Assembly: GCA_913019905.1 (NCBI GenBank)
Contig: CAJVZD010000010.1
Coordinates: 84,798 to 148,797, forward strand
Source of the DNA: an uncultured Cellvibrionales bacterium
GTDB lineage: Bacteria; Pseudomonadota; Gammaproteobacteria; Pseudomonadales; Dasaniaceae
Direction of reading: 5' to 3'
Length of the DNA stretch: 64,000 nucleotides
Under the pieces are notes generated by a model, which searched no databases, was not told where the DNA came from, and saw only the letters and a list, made by a program, of their open reading frames with translations. Each line of letters starts with the position of its first letter. The stretch's first letter is position 1. Positions 1-8,749 of this stretch are shown one piece after another. The translations under genes and the position numbers were made by a program.

Positions 1-1357
1 TTATGCCTTCGGCCGCAGCAACCGTTAATAATTTCTCATTCTCAGCCGATAGTGGCACAGACCCCCTCAACTCTCCGGTTGCATCGAGCAGCCCCACTTT
101 AGAAAAATAATTACTTTCGTCATCCGATATTGCCGCGTTATGCGTATCGGAGGACCCTATAAAACCAAATTTATAGGGGTTGGAAATGCCCTTTTCTTCG
201 AAGGCAATACCATTCAGCAGCGCTTCGCGAACATAAGAGCCGGTTGGCTCACTGGGAAGGGTCGTTGCAACGCGATAAGGCATTATCTCAAAGTTCGCCC
301 ATTCATCGGTATCAGACTGCATCGGATGGGTTTCCGAGGTCCCTTTAATTTGAGTTATTTCAATCAACGGCTCATTGCGCAGTCGTTGTTCGGCATAATC
401 ATCATCCATCGGATTTCCAGCCCAATCGACCAATTTAAACATTTGCCCATTAGAACCGTTGGAATTATGAGGAATCGCTAGGGTCTCTATACCCTGTTCC
501 CGTAAACCATCCATCCAGTCCCATAGTCCTTCCGGATTCTGGCTATGAAAACGTGAAAAAGGCATAGCGGGAAGTTTGTCTGCCCCGCGAAAGATGACGT
601 TGCGGTGCAAGTTGCCGCGATCGTCGGAAGAAGTTGTGTATTCGTAGGCAACAAACGTTGTGAATTCTCCCGGTTTATTAAATTGCTCAGCAGCCTTGAT
701 CGTATCCGTCCAAGCTTCACGAGCAATGTCGTTAACCATTTCGACGCCAATAGTTCCGTCGATAATACCGGCGAGAGTCTTCGGCAAAAAGTCACTAAAC
801 GCAGCGGAGCGACTGGGAATACTAGGGGTGGTGAGATTGTCTTTGACATTTAAGTTATGCAAGCCACTGACATGAGGGTATTTGGAAAATTCAGTAGCGG
901 TATCTGCCGCAGCGGGAACGGCGCCAAGAAACATTGCATGATCAGTTACTGCATAGAAATCGAGGGGCTTACGTAGTTGCATGTCAAACCCGCCCGGATG
1001 CTTAATGGCTTCTCCCTTCGCATATCGATAAGCGTCATAAGGCGTCGCAACCGTTCCGAAGGCAAAGGCATCAAAAGAATAAGTCGTGTGAACGTGAAGG
1101 TCTCCGAAATAGGCATTACGCTCAGCATTTGCCTCTGGATGAGCGATTATAATGTCTGCCGGCATTTTTAAACTACCACCGCCAAAACGCGAAGTGACCG
1201 GTGGAGTATCAGATTCTGGGGAGTGCTGTACCGACGACTGAGCAGATTCTCCCATCGTTTTTGCGCTGGGTTTTGCATCTTCTGCTTTTGAGCAAGCCGT
1301 TGTTAGCCCGACAATTCCCACGAAAGTTACAGCGATAGCGAGTCTATTTTTATCCAT
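1..1357 (-). CDS. DUF3604 domain lipoprotein (partial, runs off window)
   Basis: The frame is open from an ATG at 1357 to the window edge, giving 452 codons with no stop, so the C-terminus is missing. The N-terminus has a short hydrophobic stretch ending in LTTAC, a weak lipobox, which suggests a lipoprotein. It is followed by a Ser/Pro-rich linker. The body has metal-site-like PHP-type motifs: GDLHVHTTYSFDA near residues 90-102, VTDHAMF, an EYTTSSDD stretch and GSSDTHNA near the visible end. These are typical of DUF3604, a poorly characterised family related to PHP hydrolases. An AGGA-type ribosome site lies just upstream of the ATG. No function has been established for the family. The domain call is fairly sure; the role is unknown. 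Confidence 0.8.
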   Translation of the reverse strand, partial: MDKNRLAIAVTFVGIVGLTTACSKAEDAKPSAKTMGESAQSSVQHSPESDTPPVTSRFGGGSLKMPADIIIAHPEANAERNAYFGDLHVHTTYSFDAFAFGTVATPYDAYRYAKGEAIKHPGGFDMQLRKPLDFYAVTDHAMFLGAVPAAADTATEFSKYPHVSGLHNLNVKDNLTTPSIPSRSAAFSDFLPKTLAGIIDGTIGVEMVNDIAREAWTDTIKAAEQFNKPGEFTTFVAYEYTTSSDDRGNLHRNVIFRGADKLPAMPFSRFHSQNPEGLWDWMDGLREQGIETLAIPHNSNGSNGQMFKLVDWAGNPMDDDYAEQRLRNEPLIEITQIKGTSETHPMQSDTDEWANFEIMPYRVATTLPSEPTGSYVREALLNGIAFEEKGISNPYKFGFIGSSDTHNAAISDDESNYFSKVGLLDATGELRGSVPLSAENEKLLTVAAAEGI

Positions 1358-1487
1358 TATTCCTGCTCCAGGGATTATTTTACTTATTATGAAGTGCTGG
1401 CCGCAGAGATTGTGACAGACAGACGAGTTCGGTGCAATTTTCGAGGGAATTGAAGAACGGCTTAAGCAATAACGAAGTATTTAGGCA

Positions 1488-1532
1488 GGACTCTATTAGT
1501 GAGAACTCTATTAGGAAGGATTCTAAAGTGAA
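1488..1532. repeat. 15-bp tandem repeat, three units
   Basis: Three adjacent 15-bp units begin at 1488, 1503 and 1518. The first two share ACTCTATTAG and the third is diverged. The array sits between two minus-strand genes and abuts the inverted repeat at 1531. Confidence 0.6.
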
Positions 1533-1569
1533 AACTGGCTGCCTCGAGAGATTCCCTGCAGCCAGTTTT
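1531..1569 (-). terminator. Stem-loop terminator candidate, 12-bp perfect stem
   Basis: AAAACTGGCTGC at 1531-1542 is exactly complementary to GCAGCCAGTTTT at 1558-1569, with a 15-nt loop. It lies about 30 bp past the stop codon of the LLM oxidoreductase gene. Read on the minus strand, the stem ends in a short T run, so it probably ends that transcript. Confidence 0.65.
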
Positions 1570-1598
1570 AACTAAAGTAGAAGCTTAATCCTCAGAGG

Positions 1599-2600
1599 CT
1601 AGGAAAACTGAAAATTCTTACTCGTAAAAGCCTCAAAAGTTCTATCTAGATCTTCTTTTGTAGCAGCCAATGGCGCTATGATATGGGTGTGAACACCGCC
1701 ATCTGCATCTGACTGGATACGGGCTTGAATTTCATCCTGGGTGCCGATTATCGCAATTTCATCGATCAGCTCGTCGGTCAAGGCACCACCTGTTTTCTCG
1801 CGATCTTTAGCGGCCCACCCCTCAGTGATGGTATTCGCCGCTTCAGTATAACCCGCCCAGGCCAAAAACTTATTGTAAACTGGGGTAGCGAAATAAGGTG
1901 CAAATGCCGCACGAAATAAGCTGCGACCGTAGGCTTTGTCATCGGTACACAAGACCATCGCCCGATTGACAATCTCGATGTCTTCGGGATTTTTACCTGC
2001 GCGCTCCGCACCGATACGTACGTGATCCATCATTTTTGGCAATGCGCCCTTGGGCCACAAATTAAAGATAACACCGTCGCCCACTTCCGCGGCCATTTCA
2101 ATCATGTTTTCACGGAGTGCAGCCAGATAAATCGGCGGAGGATTGTCGAGTGGTGCTTGTCGATATCCGTTGCTCGTTAAGGTAACACCGTTAAAGCCGG
2201 TCTTTTCACCTTTCAGCATGGTACGCACGAGTTGGGCAGTTTCTTTGACTCGGGTTAAGGGTTTTTCCAAAGGAATGCCGTTGAATTTTCCCATAATTGT
2301 CTGACTTGAGGATCCGAGTCCCATGATGAAACGGCCGGGCAATACCTGCCCGATAACATTGGCCGACGCCGCCAAAACCGATGGTGAGCGTGTGTAGACG
2401 GGTGTTACCGCTACGCCAATACGGATATTCGTAGTGTGATGCGCAATTGCGGCAATTTGGGTCAGTGAATCCGGTGCGCCAGAATCGCTGAACCAGGCAT
2501 CGGGAATGCCATTGGCTTCGGCCCACTGGATACGTTTAACGGTGTCTTCGATATTAGGGCCTGCCGGAACTGTGACAGCAATGCGCTTTGCTAACGCCAT
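1599..2600 (-). CDS. LLM class (luciferase-like) flavin/F420-dependent oxidoreductase
   Basis: This 333-residue protein has the luciferase-like monooxygenase TIM-barrel pattern. An early IAVTVPAGP strand is followed by GVAVTPVYTRSP and LPGRFIMGLGSSS around residues 60-100, and by PPIYLAALRENM and GDGVIFNL in the middle. Members use FMNH2 or reduced F420 to oxidise or reduce small organic substrates. The substrate cannot be read from the sequence. The start is supported by an AAGGAGAG ribosome site directly upstream. A strong stem-loop follows the stop codon, so it is probably transcribed alone. The choice between F420 and FMN is open. Confidence 0.85.
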   Translation of the reverse strand: MALAKRIAVTVPAGPNIEDTVKRIQWAEANGIPDAWFSDSGAPDSLTQIAAIAHHTTNIRIGVAVTPVYTRSPSVLAASANVIGQVLPGRFIMGLGSSSQTIMGKFNGIPLEKPLTRVKETAQLVRTMLKGEKTGFNGVTLTSNGYRQAPLDNPPPIYLAALRENMIEMAAEVGDGVIFNLWPKGALPKMMDHVRIGAERAGKNPEDIEIVNRAMVLCTDDKAYGRSLFRAAFAPYFATPVYNKFLAWAGYTEAANTITEGWAAKDREKTGGALTDELIDEIAIIGTQDEIQARIQSDADGGVHTHIIAPLAATKEDLDRTFEAFTSKNFQFS

Positions 2601-3025
2601 GTTTTTCTCTCCTTAAAATGGTTTAACTAGTTGATCGGAATCAATTAAATAGACTTAAAAACGGTAACCGGCTCCGCTTCTTCTGCCGCGATTCTGCAGT
2701 GAAGGAGCATGAAGATAGTCGACGAGATACAACATTATCTGGAACGTGCTAATTTCGAGGGTGGAAGAATAAAAGCCAACCGAGGAAAAGTCCACTATAA
2801 ACCGCTAGGCTTTTCCGGTAAATCAATCTAAGAAATCTACCTTCGGTTAACGTAAGGCAGAATTTTCGGCAACGGAGGCGAGACTATCTGTGTCGATTGA
2901 CGCTCTCGAACAGGAGACAAAAGTGCATGACAACTGGTCACTCCATACTATTTTGATGACAGATCAATTTAGCTTAACCGTACAAGCTCACTTAAGAATG
3001 AGATTAACAGCAGTACAACCCTTTG
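2601..3025. other. Intergenic stretch with one small open frame
   Basis: This 425-bp gap lies between two minus-strand genes. It holds the upstream region of the LLM gene and one 40-codon forward frame listed separately. I see no RNA gene or clear repeat. Confidence 0.5.
2709..2831 (+). CDS. Possible 40-aa small protein
   Basis: An ATG preceded by GAAGGAGC opens a 40-codon frame that starts MKIVDEIQHYLERAN and ends GFSGKSI. The peptide is basic and has a short helix-like N-terminus. The Shine-Dalgarno match is good but only 1-2 nt from the ATG, closer than usual. I recognise no family. It lies between two genes on the opposite strand, so it would need its own promoter. This is a weak candidate. 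Confidence 0.22.
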   Translation: MKIVDEIQHYLERANFEGGRIKANRGKVHYKPLGFSGKSI

Positions 3026-3916
3026 TTAATTCGCCGGCAAGGGGTCTACGACACCCAAATGCCTGGCGTGGAATAACAGGTGCTGCTCAATGAAACTAGA
3101 AATAAAATAATAGCTGTGATCGTAACCATCGACCCTATTATACGTTAAGGGGTAGTTCGCATTTTTTGCTGCGGCAACCAAAGCCTGCGGGTTTAACTGC
3201 TCATGCAAAAAATTATCGTCAGCACCCTGCTCGACCAACATTGGGACAGTTTGATCAGAAGCAGCGATCAATTCGCAAGCATCGTATCGACGCCATTGAT
3301 CGACATCGCCGCCAAGGTAAGCGTTAAATGCCTTGATACCCCAAGGACAATTAATGGGGTTACATATGGGGCTAAAGGCGGTTACGGATGTATAGCGCTC
3401 CGGGTTGCGAAGCGCAACTACCATGGCTCCATGCCCTCCCATTGAGTGACCGCTAATAACACGTTGGGAGGTCACGGGGAAATGTGTTTCGATGACGGCC
3501 GGTAACTCACTAACAATATAATCGTACATTTGATAATGCTTATTCCAAGGCTCCTGCGTCGCGTTAACATAGAAACTTGCGCCTAACCCTAAATCATAGC
3601 TTTGTGCTGGATCGTCGGCAACACCATCTCCACGCGGACTCGTATCCGGCGCAACGATGGCAATACCCAGTTGTGCCGCAACGCGCAATGCACCCGCTTT
3701 TTGCATGAAGTTTTCGTCAGTACAGCTAAGACCGGAAAGCCAGTACATAACGGGTACACTAACACCTTCTTTCGCTTGCGGAGGCAAATAAATTGCGAAT
3801 CGCATTGAGCAGTTAAGCACGACTGAGTGATGGGTATATTGTTTATGCCAACCGTCAAAAACTTTATTGGCACTGACACTTTCTATGCCTGCTTCTATTT
3901 CCATTTCTACTGTCAT
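3026..3916 (-). CDS. fghA: S-formylglutathione hydrolase
   Basis: This esterase hydrolyses S-formylglutathione to formate and glutathione, the last step of glutathione-dependent formaldehyde detoxification. The 296-residue product carries KVFDGWHKQYTHHS, characteristic of the family N-terminus, and an alpha/beta-hydrolase core. The nucleophile is S158 in GHSMGGHGA. The likely acid is D234 in GADDNFL and the base H267 in GYDHSYYF. The usual length is about 280 residues. The open frame extends 20 codons further upstream, but homology begins near here, so I chose the ATG at 3916; an ATG four codons later is also possible. No formaldehyde dehydrogenase gene is adjacent. Its neighbour, a PQQ dehydrogenase, could generate aldehydes, but that link is inference. 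Confidence 0.9.
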   Translation of the reverse strand: MTVEMEIEAGIESVSANKVFDGWHKQYTHHSVVLNCSMRFAIYLPPQAKEGVSVPVMYWLSGLSCTDENFMQKAGALRVAAQLGIAIVAPDTSPRGDGVADDPAQSYDLGLGASFYVNATQEPWNKHYQMYDYIVSELPAVIETHFPVTSQRVISGHSMGGHGAMVVALRNPERYTSVTAFSPICNPINCPWGIKAFNAYLGGDVDQWRRYDACELIAASDQTVPMLVEQGADDNFLHEQLNPQALVAAAKNANYPLTYNRVDGYDHSYYFISSFIEQHLLFHARHLGVVDPLPAN

Positions 3917-3991
3917 ACGATTTTTTCCGCACCTTTTGACGTTAAGCCCGATATCCTGGAGATTGCAGTGTAACAAGGATTATCAATTAAA

Positions 3992-5905
3992 TCAGGGCAG
4001 TGCCAGCGACACTAGCTTGGCCTCTTTCATACCGCCAATAGATACAGCGATATATTGCTTGCCAGCGACTTTATAGGTCATAGGTGTACCTCGTGGAGCC
4101 CCTGGAAGCTCAATGACATGTATGAGTTCTCCGGTTTCTTTATCAATAGCTCGCAATAAATTGTTCCCACCATCGGCCACCACCGTGAAGAGAAGAGATT
4201 TGGTCAAAAGAGGGCCTGTCGAGTTAAAGGTACCTACGGGACCCGGATCGGGAATACCCATATCAATCAGTTTTTGGCGCATTCCCTCGGCATTGGGTTT
4301 TATCCATTGGTATTCACCTGTATTTAAGTCAATCGCACTGATTCGACCATAGGGCGGTTTCGTTAGAGGTAAGCGTTGCGGTCCTCGAATATTCCCGGAT
4401 CGACTTCTGATATAACGTAACTCGACAGTGTTAGGTTTGGGTTCGACCAACTTCACAACAATCGGCCCGGTATTTGAGGGTATGTAAATTGTTGATGTTT
4501 CTGGATCGACGGCAGCCCCCATCCAGTTCGCACCGCCCGCCCAGCCCGGCAGCTGAATAGTGCCTTTTAATGAAGGCGGCGTGAAAACCTCTCCATAATC
4601 ATACTTCGCAATTATTCTTTCCGCTTTTGCCCGTAACTCAGGAGTGAAATCGATCAAGGTATCATCTGAAATACCCTGCAATTCAAAGGGAGCTGGACGG
4701 GTCGGAAAGGGCTGAGTTGGCGACGACCGTTCACCGGGCACCGTACTTTGCGGAACCGAACGTTCTTCAATGGGCCATACCGGTTGTCCGGTCACCCGAT
4801 CGAAAACGTAAATAAAACCCTGTTTGGACACTTGCGCGACCGCTTTAATGGCTTTCCCATCGACGACAATATCCACCAAATTAGGCGCAGCCGGTAAATC
4901 GTAATCCCATAGCCCGTGGTGCACCATTTGAAAATGCCAGACTAACTTGCCCGTCGTGGCGTTTAAACAGACAAGGCTCTCTGCAAAAAGGTTGTCGCCT
5001 AGTCTATGGCCTCCATACCAATCATTATTGGGCGTACCAACAGGAAGATAAACATAACCCAGGTCTGGGTCTGCGCTCATGAGGGACCAAACATTCGTGC
5101 CCCCCGAATACTTCCACGATTCCTGCTCCCAACTGTCTACGCCTTTTTCACCGGCTTGTGGAATCGTGTGGAATATCCAGCGTTGTTCACCTGTTTCGAC
5201 ATCAAAACCCCGAACATGGCCAGGAGGAAGATGTTTTAACGGATAATCTGCGACGACCGATCCCATTATAATGATACCGTTAACAATCATAGGCGCTGCG
5301 GTCGTCGAGTAATATTTCCTCTTTATCTGACGGCCGAGCCCCTTCGTCAGGTCGACTTTTCCGTTGGTACCGAAATCATGGTCCGGCAAACCAGTATCTG
5401 CATCAAGAGACCAAAGGTAGGAGTTATTGGTCGACATCAAAATACGACGCTTTTCACCGCTTTGCCAAAAAGACACACCACGATGATTAAAACCTAAATT
5501 GGCTGGTCTTCCATCAAGTTTTGTCTCGGTATCAAACACCCATTTTTGTTCTCCAGTCACTGCATCAAGCGCAACAACGTAACCGAGAGATGTACTGGTA
5601 TAAAGGAAATTACCGATTTTAATGGGCGTACTCTTATTGCCTAAAGGAACATGCTTACCGTCCGCTTTAACCGCAGTATTGTCGACAGAATCCCAAACCC
5701 ATGCGACCTGTAGATTTTTTATCGTATCCTTATTAATTTGGTCAATCGCCGCGTATTTTTCCGAAGCCGGTCCACCTCCATAGGTAGCCCAATCATAATC
5801 ATCGGTATTGGTGTGCACAGGCCTCAAACTACAGCTAGCTATCACCGAAACAATAGCCAGTGGAAATACAATACGAAGAAGTTTTGACTTATTATGCATA
5901 CTCAT
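3992..5905 (-). CDS. PQQ-dependent dehydrogenase (quinoprotein glucose dehydrogenase-like), lipoprotein
   Basis: This 637-residue periplasmic quinoprotein has a signal sequence ending in VIASCSL, so it is probably lipid-anchored. The mature part is an eight-bladed beta-propeller. Tryptophan-docking-like repeats recur: VVALDAVTGEQKWVFDTE, GFDVETGEQRWIFH, CLNATTGKLVWHF and AIDLNTGEYQWI. MVHHGLWDYDLPAAPNL and GGANWMGAAVDPETSTIYI are typical of membrane-type glucose/quinate dehydrogenase relatives. Unlike those enzymes it lacks an N-terminal multi-helix membrane domain. A cytochrome c gene is divergently oriented 83 bp away and is the obvious electron acceptor. The substrate, an alcohol or sugar, cannot be assigned. 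No PQQ biosynthesis genes are in view. Confidence 0.88.
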   Translation of the reverse strand: MSMHNKSKLLRIVFPLAIVSVIASCSLRPVHTNTDDYDWATYGGGPASEKYAAIDQINKDTIKNLQVAWVWDSVDNTAVKADGKHVPLGNKSTPIKIGNFLYTSTSLGYVVALDAVTGEQKWVFDTETKLDGRPANLGFNHRGVSFWQSGEKRRILMSTNNSYLWSLDADTGLPDHDFGTNGKVDLTKGLGRQIKRKYYSTTAAPMIVNGIIIMGSVVADYPLKHLPPGHVRGFDVETGEQRWIFHTIPQAGEKGVDSWEQESWKYSGGTNVWSLMSADPDLGYVYLPVGTPNNDWYGGHRLGDNLFAESLVCLNATTGKLVWHFQMVHHGLWDYDLPAAPNLVDIVVDGKAIKAVAQVSKQGFIYVFDRVTGQPVWPIEERSVPQSTVPGERSSPTQPFPTRPAPFELQGISDDTLIDFTPELRAKAERIIAKYDYGEVFTPPSLKGTIQLPGWAGGANWMGAAVDPETSTIYIPSNTGPIVVKLVEPKPNTVELRYIRSRSGNIRGPQRLPLTKPPYGRISAIDLNTGEYQWIKPNAEGMRQKLIDMGIPDPGPVGTFNSTGPLLTKSLLFTVVADGGNNLLRAIDKETGELIHVIELPGAPRGTPMTYKVAGKQYIAVSIGGMKEAKLVSLALP

Positions 5906-5988
5906 CTCAATATTCTTATTTTTGGTTTACAGGTTATTCGGTTATGATTTATCCATACTAAAATGAAAAAACCTAAAGGGCACGTTAA

Positions 5989-6306
5989 ATGTACGTCATC
6001 AAAACAGCAATAATCGGCGTGCTAGCTTCGGCCGGTTTCAGTCTTTCTGTGTACGCAGGCGATAGCGATGCAGAAACGTTTTATAAAGAAACGTGTATTG
6101 TCTGTCACGGGGAAGGCATGCATGGTGCACCTAAGCCCGGAATAAAAAGCGATTGGGAGGAACGGCTGGGCTATGGCATCGAAGACGTATACCTCAACGC
6201 CATTGAAGGGATGGGAAACGCTATGCCAGCGAGAGGCATGTGCACTGACTGCAGCGACGAACAAATAGAGTCAATCGTTGATTTCATGGTTAAAGACTTA
6301 AAATAA
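5989..6306 (+). CDS. Small periplasmic cytochrome c (cytochrome c5-like)
   Basis: This 105-residue protein has a cleavable signal peptide ending around VYAG (residues 20-24). It has one haem-binding CIVCH motif (C36, C39, H40) and a likely axial methionine, M79, in GNAMPARG. A second cysteine pair (C85 and C88, CTDC) after the methionine is a hallmark of the cytochrome c5 group, where it forms a disulphide. The protein probably carries electrons from the divergent PQQ dehydrogenase to the respiratory chain. The gene appears monocistronic, since about 370 bp separate it from the next forward gene. Confidence 0.9.
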   Translation: MYVIKTAIIGVLASAGFSLSVYAGDSDAETFYKETCIVCHGEGMHGAPKPGIKSDWEERLGYGIEDVYLNAIEGMGNAMPARGMCTDCSDEQIESIVDFMVKDLK

Positions 6307-6675
6307 TTGATGGATTGCAAGGAATCAAACCACTAATCGGTGGAACAAGTGAGATTGCGCCAAATCGATTTGGCTGCTACAGAACTTGCGCCGGTGAAAC
6401 ATCGACTTTTAGCATTGCGGGGACTGGAAAAGAATTGCAAAGGTGTTAGTGCTGGATGGCGTGGATTGGAAAACTCGTGATGGAAATCGACGATACTTAC
6501 TTAGAGATCGTCGCACCCACTAAAGAGAAGAGTACTGGGAGGTATCTCTTTCGACACTAATATGACACCTTGAATTCTCGTCTCTAAAGTTATCGGATCA
6601 ATATTTTTGCCGGCGACACATATCAATACCGTTGGGTAATTTAAAAACAAAATAAACAGCAAAAGGGAGCATATC
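6307..6675. other. Intergenic stretch before the acyl-CoA cluster
   Basis: No supported gene lies in this 369-bp gap. It ends with a GGGAG ribosome site for the following crotonase gene, so the promoter of the 6.7-13 kb cluster is probably here. Only very short open frames are present. Confidence 0.45.
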
Positions 6676-7509
6676 ATGTACCAATCTATAACGCTTGAAA
6701 CAATCGGTTCTGCAGCTGTACTCACCTTAAACCGTCCAGATAACTTAAATGCCTTAATCTATCCAATGATAACGGAATTTCGACACGCTCTCGCACAAGC
6801 CGAAGCCGACGATAAAGTGACTGCTATTGTCATCACCGGAGCAGGCAGAGGATTTTGCGCCGGAATGGATATGAATGCTCTCACCACACTGTCTGCAACC
6901 GGCGACAAGGAAGCGGGCGACGATGCGCTTCATCTCGATCAGAATCCGGGTGACGCCGATATGGGAGATGATTATCTGTCCGGGTTTACTTATATGATGA
7001 CGATCCGAAAACCCATTATCGCTGCGATTAATGGCGCTTGCGCGGGTCTGGGGCTATCCATTGCCTTACTGTGCGATATGCGCTTTGCCGCCGACAACGC
7101 AAAATTCATTACGTCGTTTTCTCAACGCGGACTCGTCGCAGAGCACGGCCAAAGCTGGATTTTACCGCGCATAATCGGGCCATCCAAAGCACTGGATTTG
7201 TTTTGGAGTTCGCGCCGCGTATTGAGTGAAGAAGCCAAAGAAATCGGTATGATTGACAGAATATACACCCCCGACGAGCTACTTGATGGGGCCTTACAAT
7301 ACGTAGAAGATCTCGCTAAGACCACCGCCCCATTGTCCCTCATGGCAATGAAGCGACAAGTGTATCGCCATCTCAATGTGTCTCTCGGTGATGCGATGAA
7401 AGAAACCGACAGCATGATGGACATCAGTACTGCTCACGATGATTTTAAAGAAGGAGTTGCCTCATTTTTGGAAAAGCGATTACCCAAGTTTGAAAGGATA
7501 AAAGTCTAG
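6676..7509 (+). CDS. Enoyl-CoA hydratase/isomerase family protein
   Basis: This 277-residue crotonase-fold protein contains VLTLNRPDNLNAL, the oxyanion-hole segments GAGRGFCAGMDM and NGACAGLGLSIALLCD, and a C-terminal CoA-binding helix region. In classical hydratases a glutamate sits in the GGGCEL segment; here the equivalent position is serine (GLGLSI). The second catalytic glutamate region reads FSQRGLVAEHG, a pattern seen in a subgroup of this superfamily. Hydratase activity therefore should not be assumed; isomerase or another CoA chemistry is possible. It opens the forward acyl-CoA catabolic cluster. Confidence 0.85.
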   Translation: MYQSITLETIGSAAVLTLNRPDNLNALIYPMITEFRHALAQAEADDKVTAIVITGAGRGFCAGMDMNALTTLSATGDKEAGDDALHLDQNPGDADMGDDYLSGFTYMMTIRKPIIAAINGACAGLGLSIALLCDMRFAADNAKFITSFSQRGLVAEHGQSWILPRIIGPSKALDLFWSSRRVLSEEAKEIGMIDRIYTPDELLDGALQYVEDLAKTTAPLSLMAMKRQVYRHLNVSLGDAMKETDSMMDISTAHDDFKEGVASFLEKRLPKFERIKV

Positions 7510-7638
7510 GCACCCGCTTATAACCAAGATCGAATATTGATATCATTCACATCGGATAGCATGCGCTTAGGTATCAATAGATTTTCTGGATTTTTAACAA
7601 TCGACCAACTTAAAAGTAGTTTGAAAGGTAAAGATGTA

Positions 7639-8709
7639 ATGGAAGAAACACGACAAGAAACTTTTTCCGGCGTGAAGGATGTCGCAGAAAATTTAGCCAT
7701 CGACAACGACAAGCTCGATGCCTATATGAAACTCCACGTAGAAGGTTACGAGGGCCCGCTTACCATTAAACAGTTTAAGGGTGGACAGTCCAACCCGACT
7801 TACCAGTTGCTTACGCCTACCCGTAATTATGTACTTAGACGCAAACCACCGGGGAAATTATTGCCGTCGGCCCACGCTGTCGACCGAGAGTACAAAGTGA
7901 TAACAGCACTCGGAAAAACCAACGTTCCCGTTCCAAAGACCTTTTGTATGTGTGAGGACGAGACAGTTCTCGGCACCATATTTTTTATCATGGAAATGGT
8001 CGAAGGTAGAATTTTGTGGGACCCCTTTCTACCCGAGATGACGCCCGTACAAAGGGGCGAGATATATGACGCGATGAATGACGCCTTAGCAAGGCTACAT
8101 TGTGCCGACTACAAAGCCATTGGCTTGGCCGATTTTGGAAAAGAAGGTAATTACTTTGAACGGCAGATTAACCGTTGGACGAAACAATACATCGCATCGG
8201 AAACCGAAACCATCGAGGTCATGAACAAGCTGATCGAGTGGCTACCAAATAATATTCCCAGTAGCAATGAAACGACATTGGTTCACGGGGACTACCGCAT
8301 CGACAATATGATTTTTCATCCGACAGAACCCAGAGTCATTGCGATTCTCGATTGGGAACTGTGCACCTTGGGCCACCCGATGGCCGACTTCAGTTACCAC
8401 ACAATGGGCTGGAGTCTTCCAGAAGGCACTTATAATGGCATGATTGGGGTCGATTTGGCAGCCTTAGGCATTCCCAGTGAAGCGGAGTATATCTCTGCTT
8501 ACTGCCAGCGCACAGGGCGAGCAGAAGTTCTTGGCGGCGCATTTTATCTGGCTTACAATCTATTTCGGATGGCGGGTATTAATCAGGGAATTGCCGGTCG
8601 AATGCGAGACGGCACAGCCGCCAGTGCTAATGCTGCTGACTCCGCTGCAGCTGTTCGGCCCTTAGCGGAGGCCGGTTGGGAGTTCGCAAAAAAAGCCGGG
8701 GCACAGTAA
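7639..8709 (+). CDS. APH-family phosphotransferase (ACAD10/11 N-domain, LvaA-like)
   Basis: This 356-residue kinase-fold protein has the aminoglycoside phosphotransferase signature HGDYRIDN (H216, D218, N223) and the metal-binding DWE with D238. Upstream are the nucleotide-loop segment FKGGQSNPTYQL and a lysine/arginine-rich YVLRRKPPGKLL. Its closest relatives in concept are the kinase domain of ACAD10/ACAD11 and Pseudomonas LvaA, which phosphorylate 4-hydroxyacyl-CoAs before dehydration. The acyl-CoA dehydrogenase four genes downstream fits that model. An open frame reaches 34 codons further upstream, but homology begins after the ATG at 7639. Antibiotic resistance is unlikely. The family call is firm; the substrate is inferred. 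Confidence 0.85.
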   Translation: MEETRQETFSGVKDVAENLAIDNDKLDAYMKLHVEGYEGPLTIKQFKGGQSNPTYQLLTPTRNYVLRRKPPGKLLPSAHAVDREYKVITALGKTNVPVPKTFCMCEDETVLGTIFFIMEMVEGRILWDPFLPEMTPVQRGEIYDAMNDALARLHCADYKAIGLADFGKEGNYFERQINRWTKQYIASETETIEVMNKLIEWLPNNIPSSNETTLVHGDYRIDNMIFHPTEPRVIAILDWELCTLGHPMADFSYHTMGWSLPEGTYNGMIGVDLAALGIPSEAEYISAYCQRTGRAEVLGGAFYLAYNLFRMAGINQGIAGRMRDGTAASANAADSAAAVRPLAEAGWEFAKKAGAQ

Positions 8710-8749
8710 GTAGGTAGGCTCTGTATTCTCAAACAACTAGAGACAGTCT

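Noticed and set aside
487..849. Open frame of 120 codons on the minus strand inside the DUF3604 gene
   Set aside because: It overlaps the DUF3604 frame, which carries clear domain motifs; the alternative frame has none.
7639..8709. Aminoglycoside resistance gene
   Set aside because: The kinase signature is shared by a broad family; the length, the acyl-CoA neighbours and the ACAD10/LvaA-like features favour metabolism.
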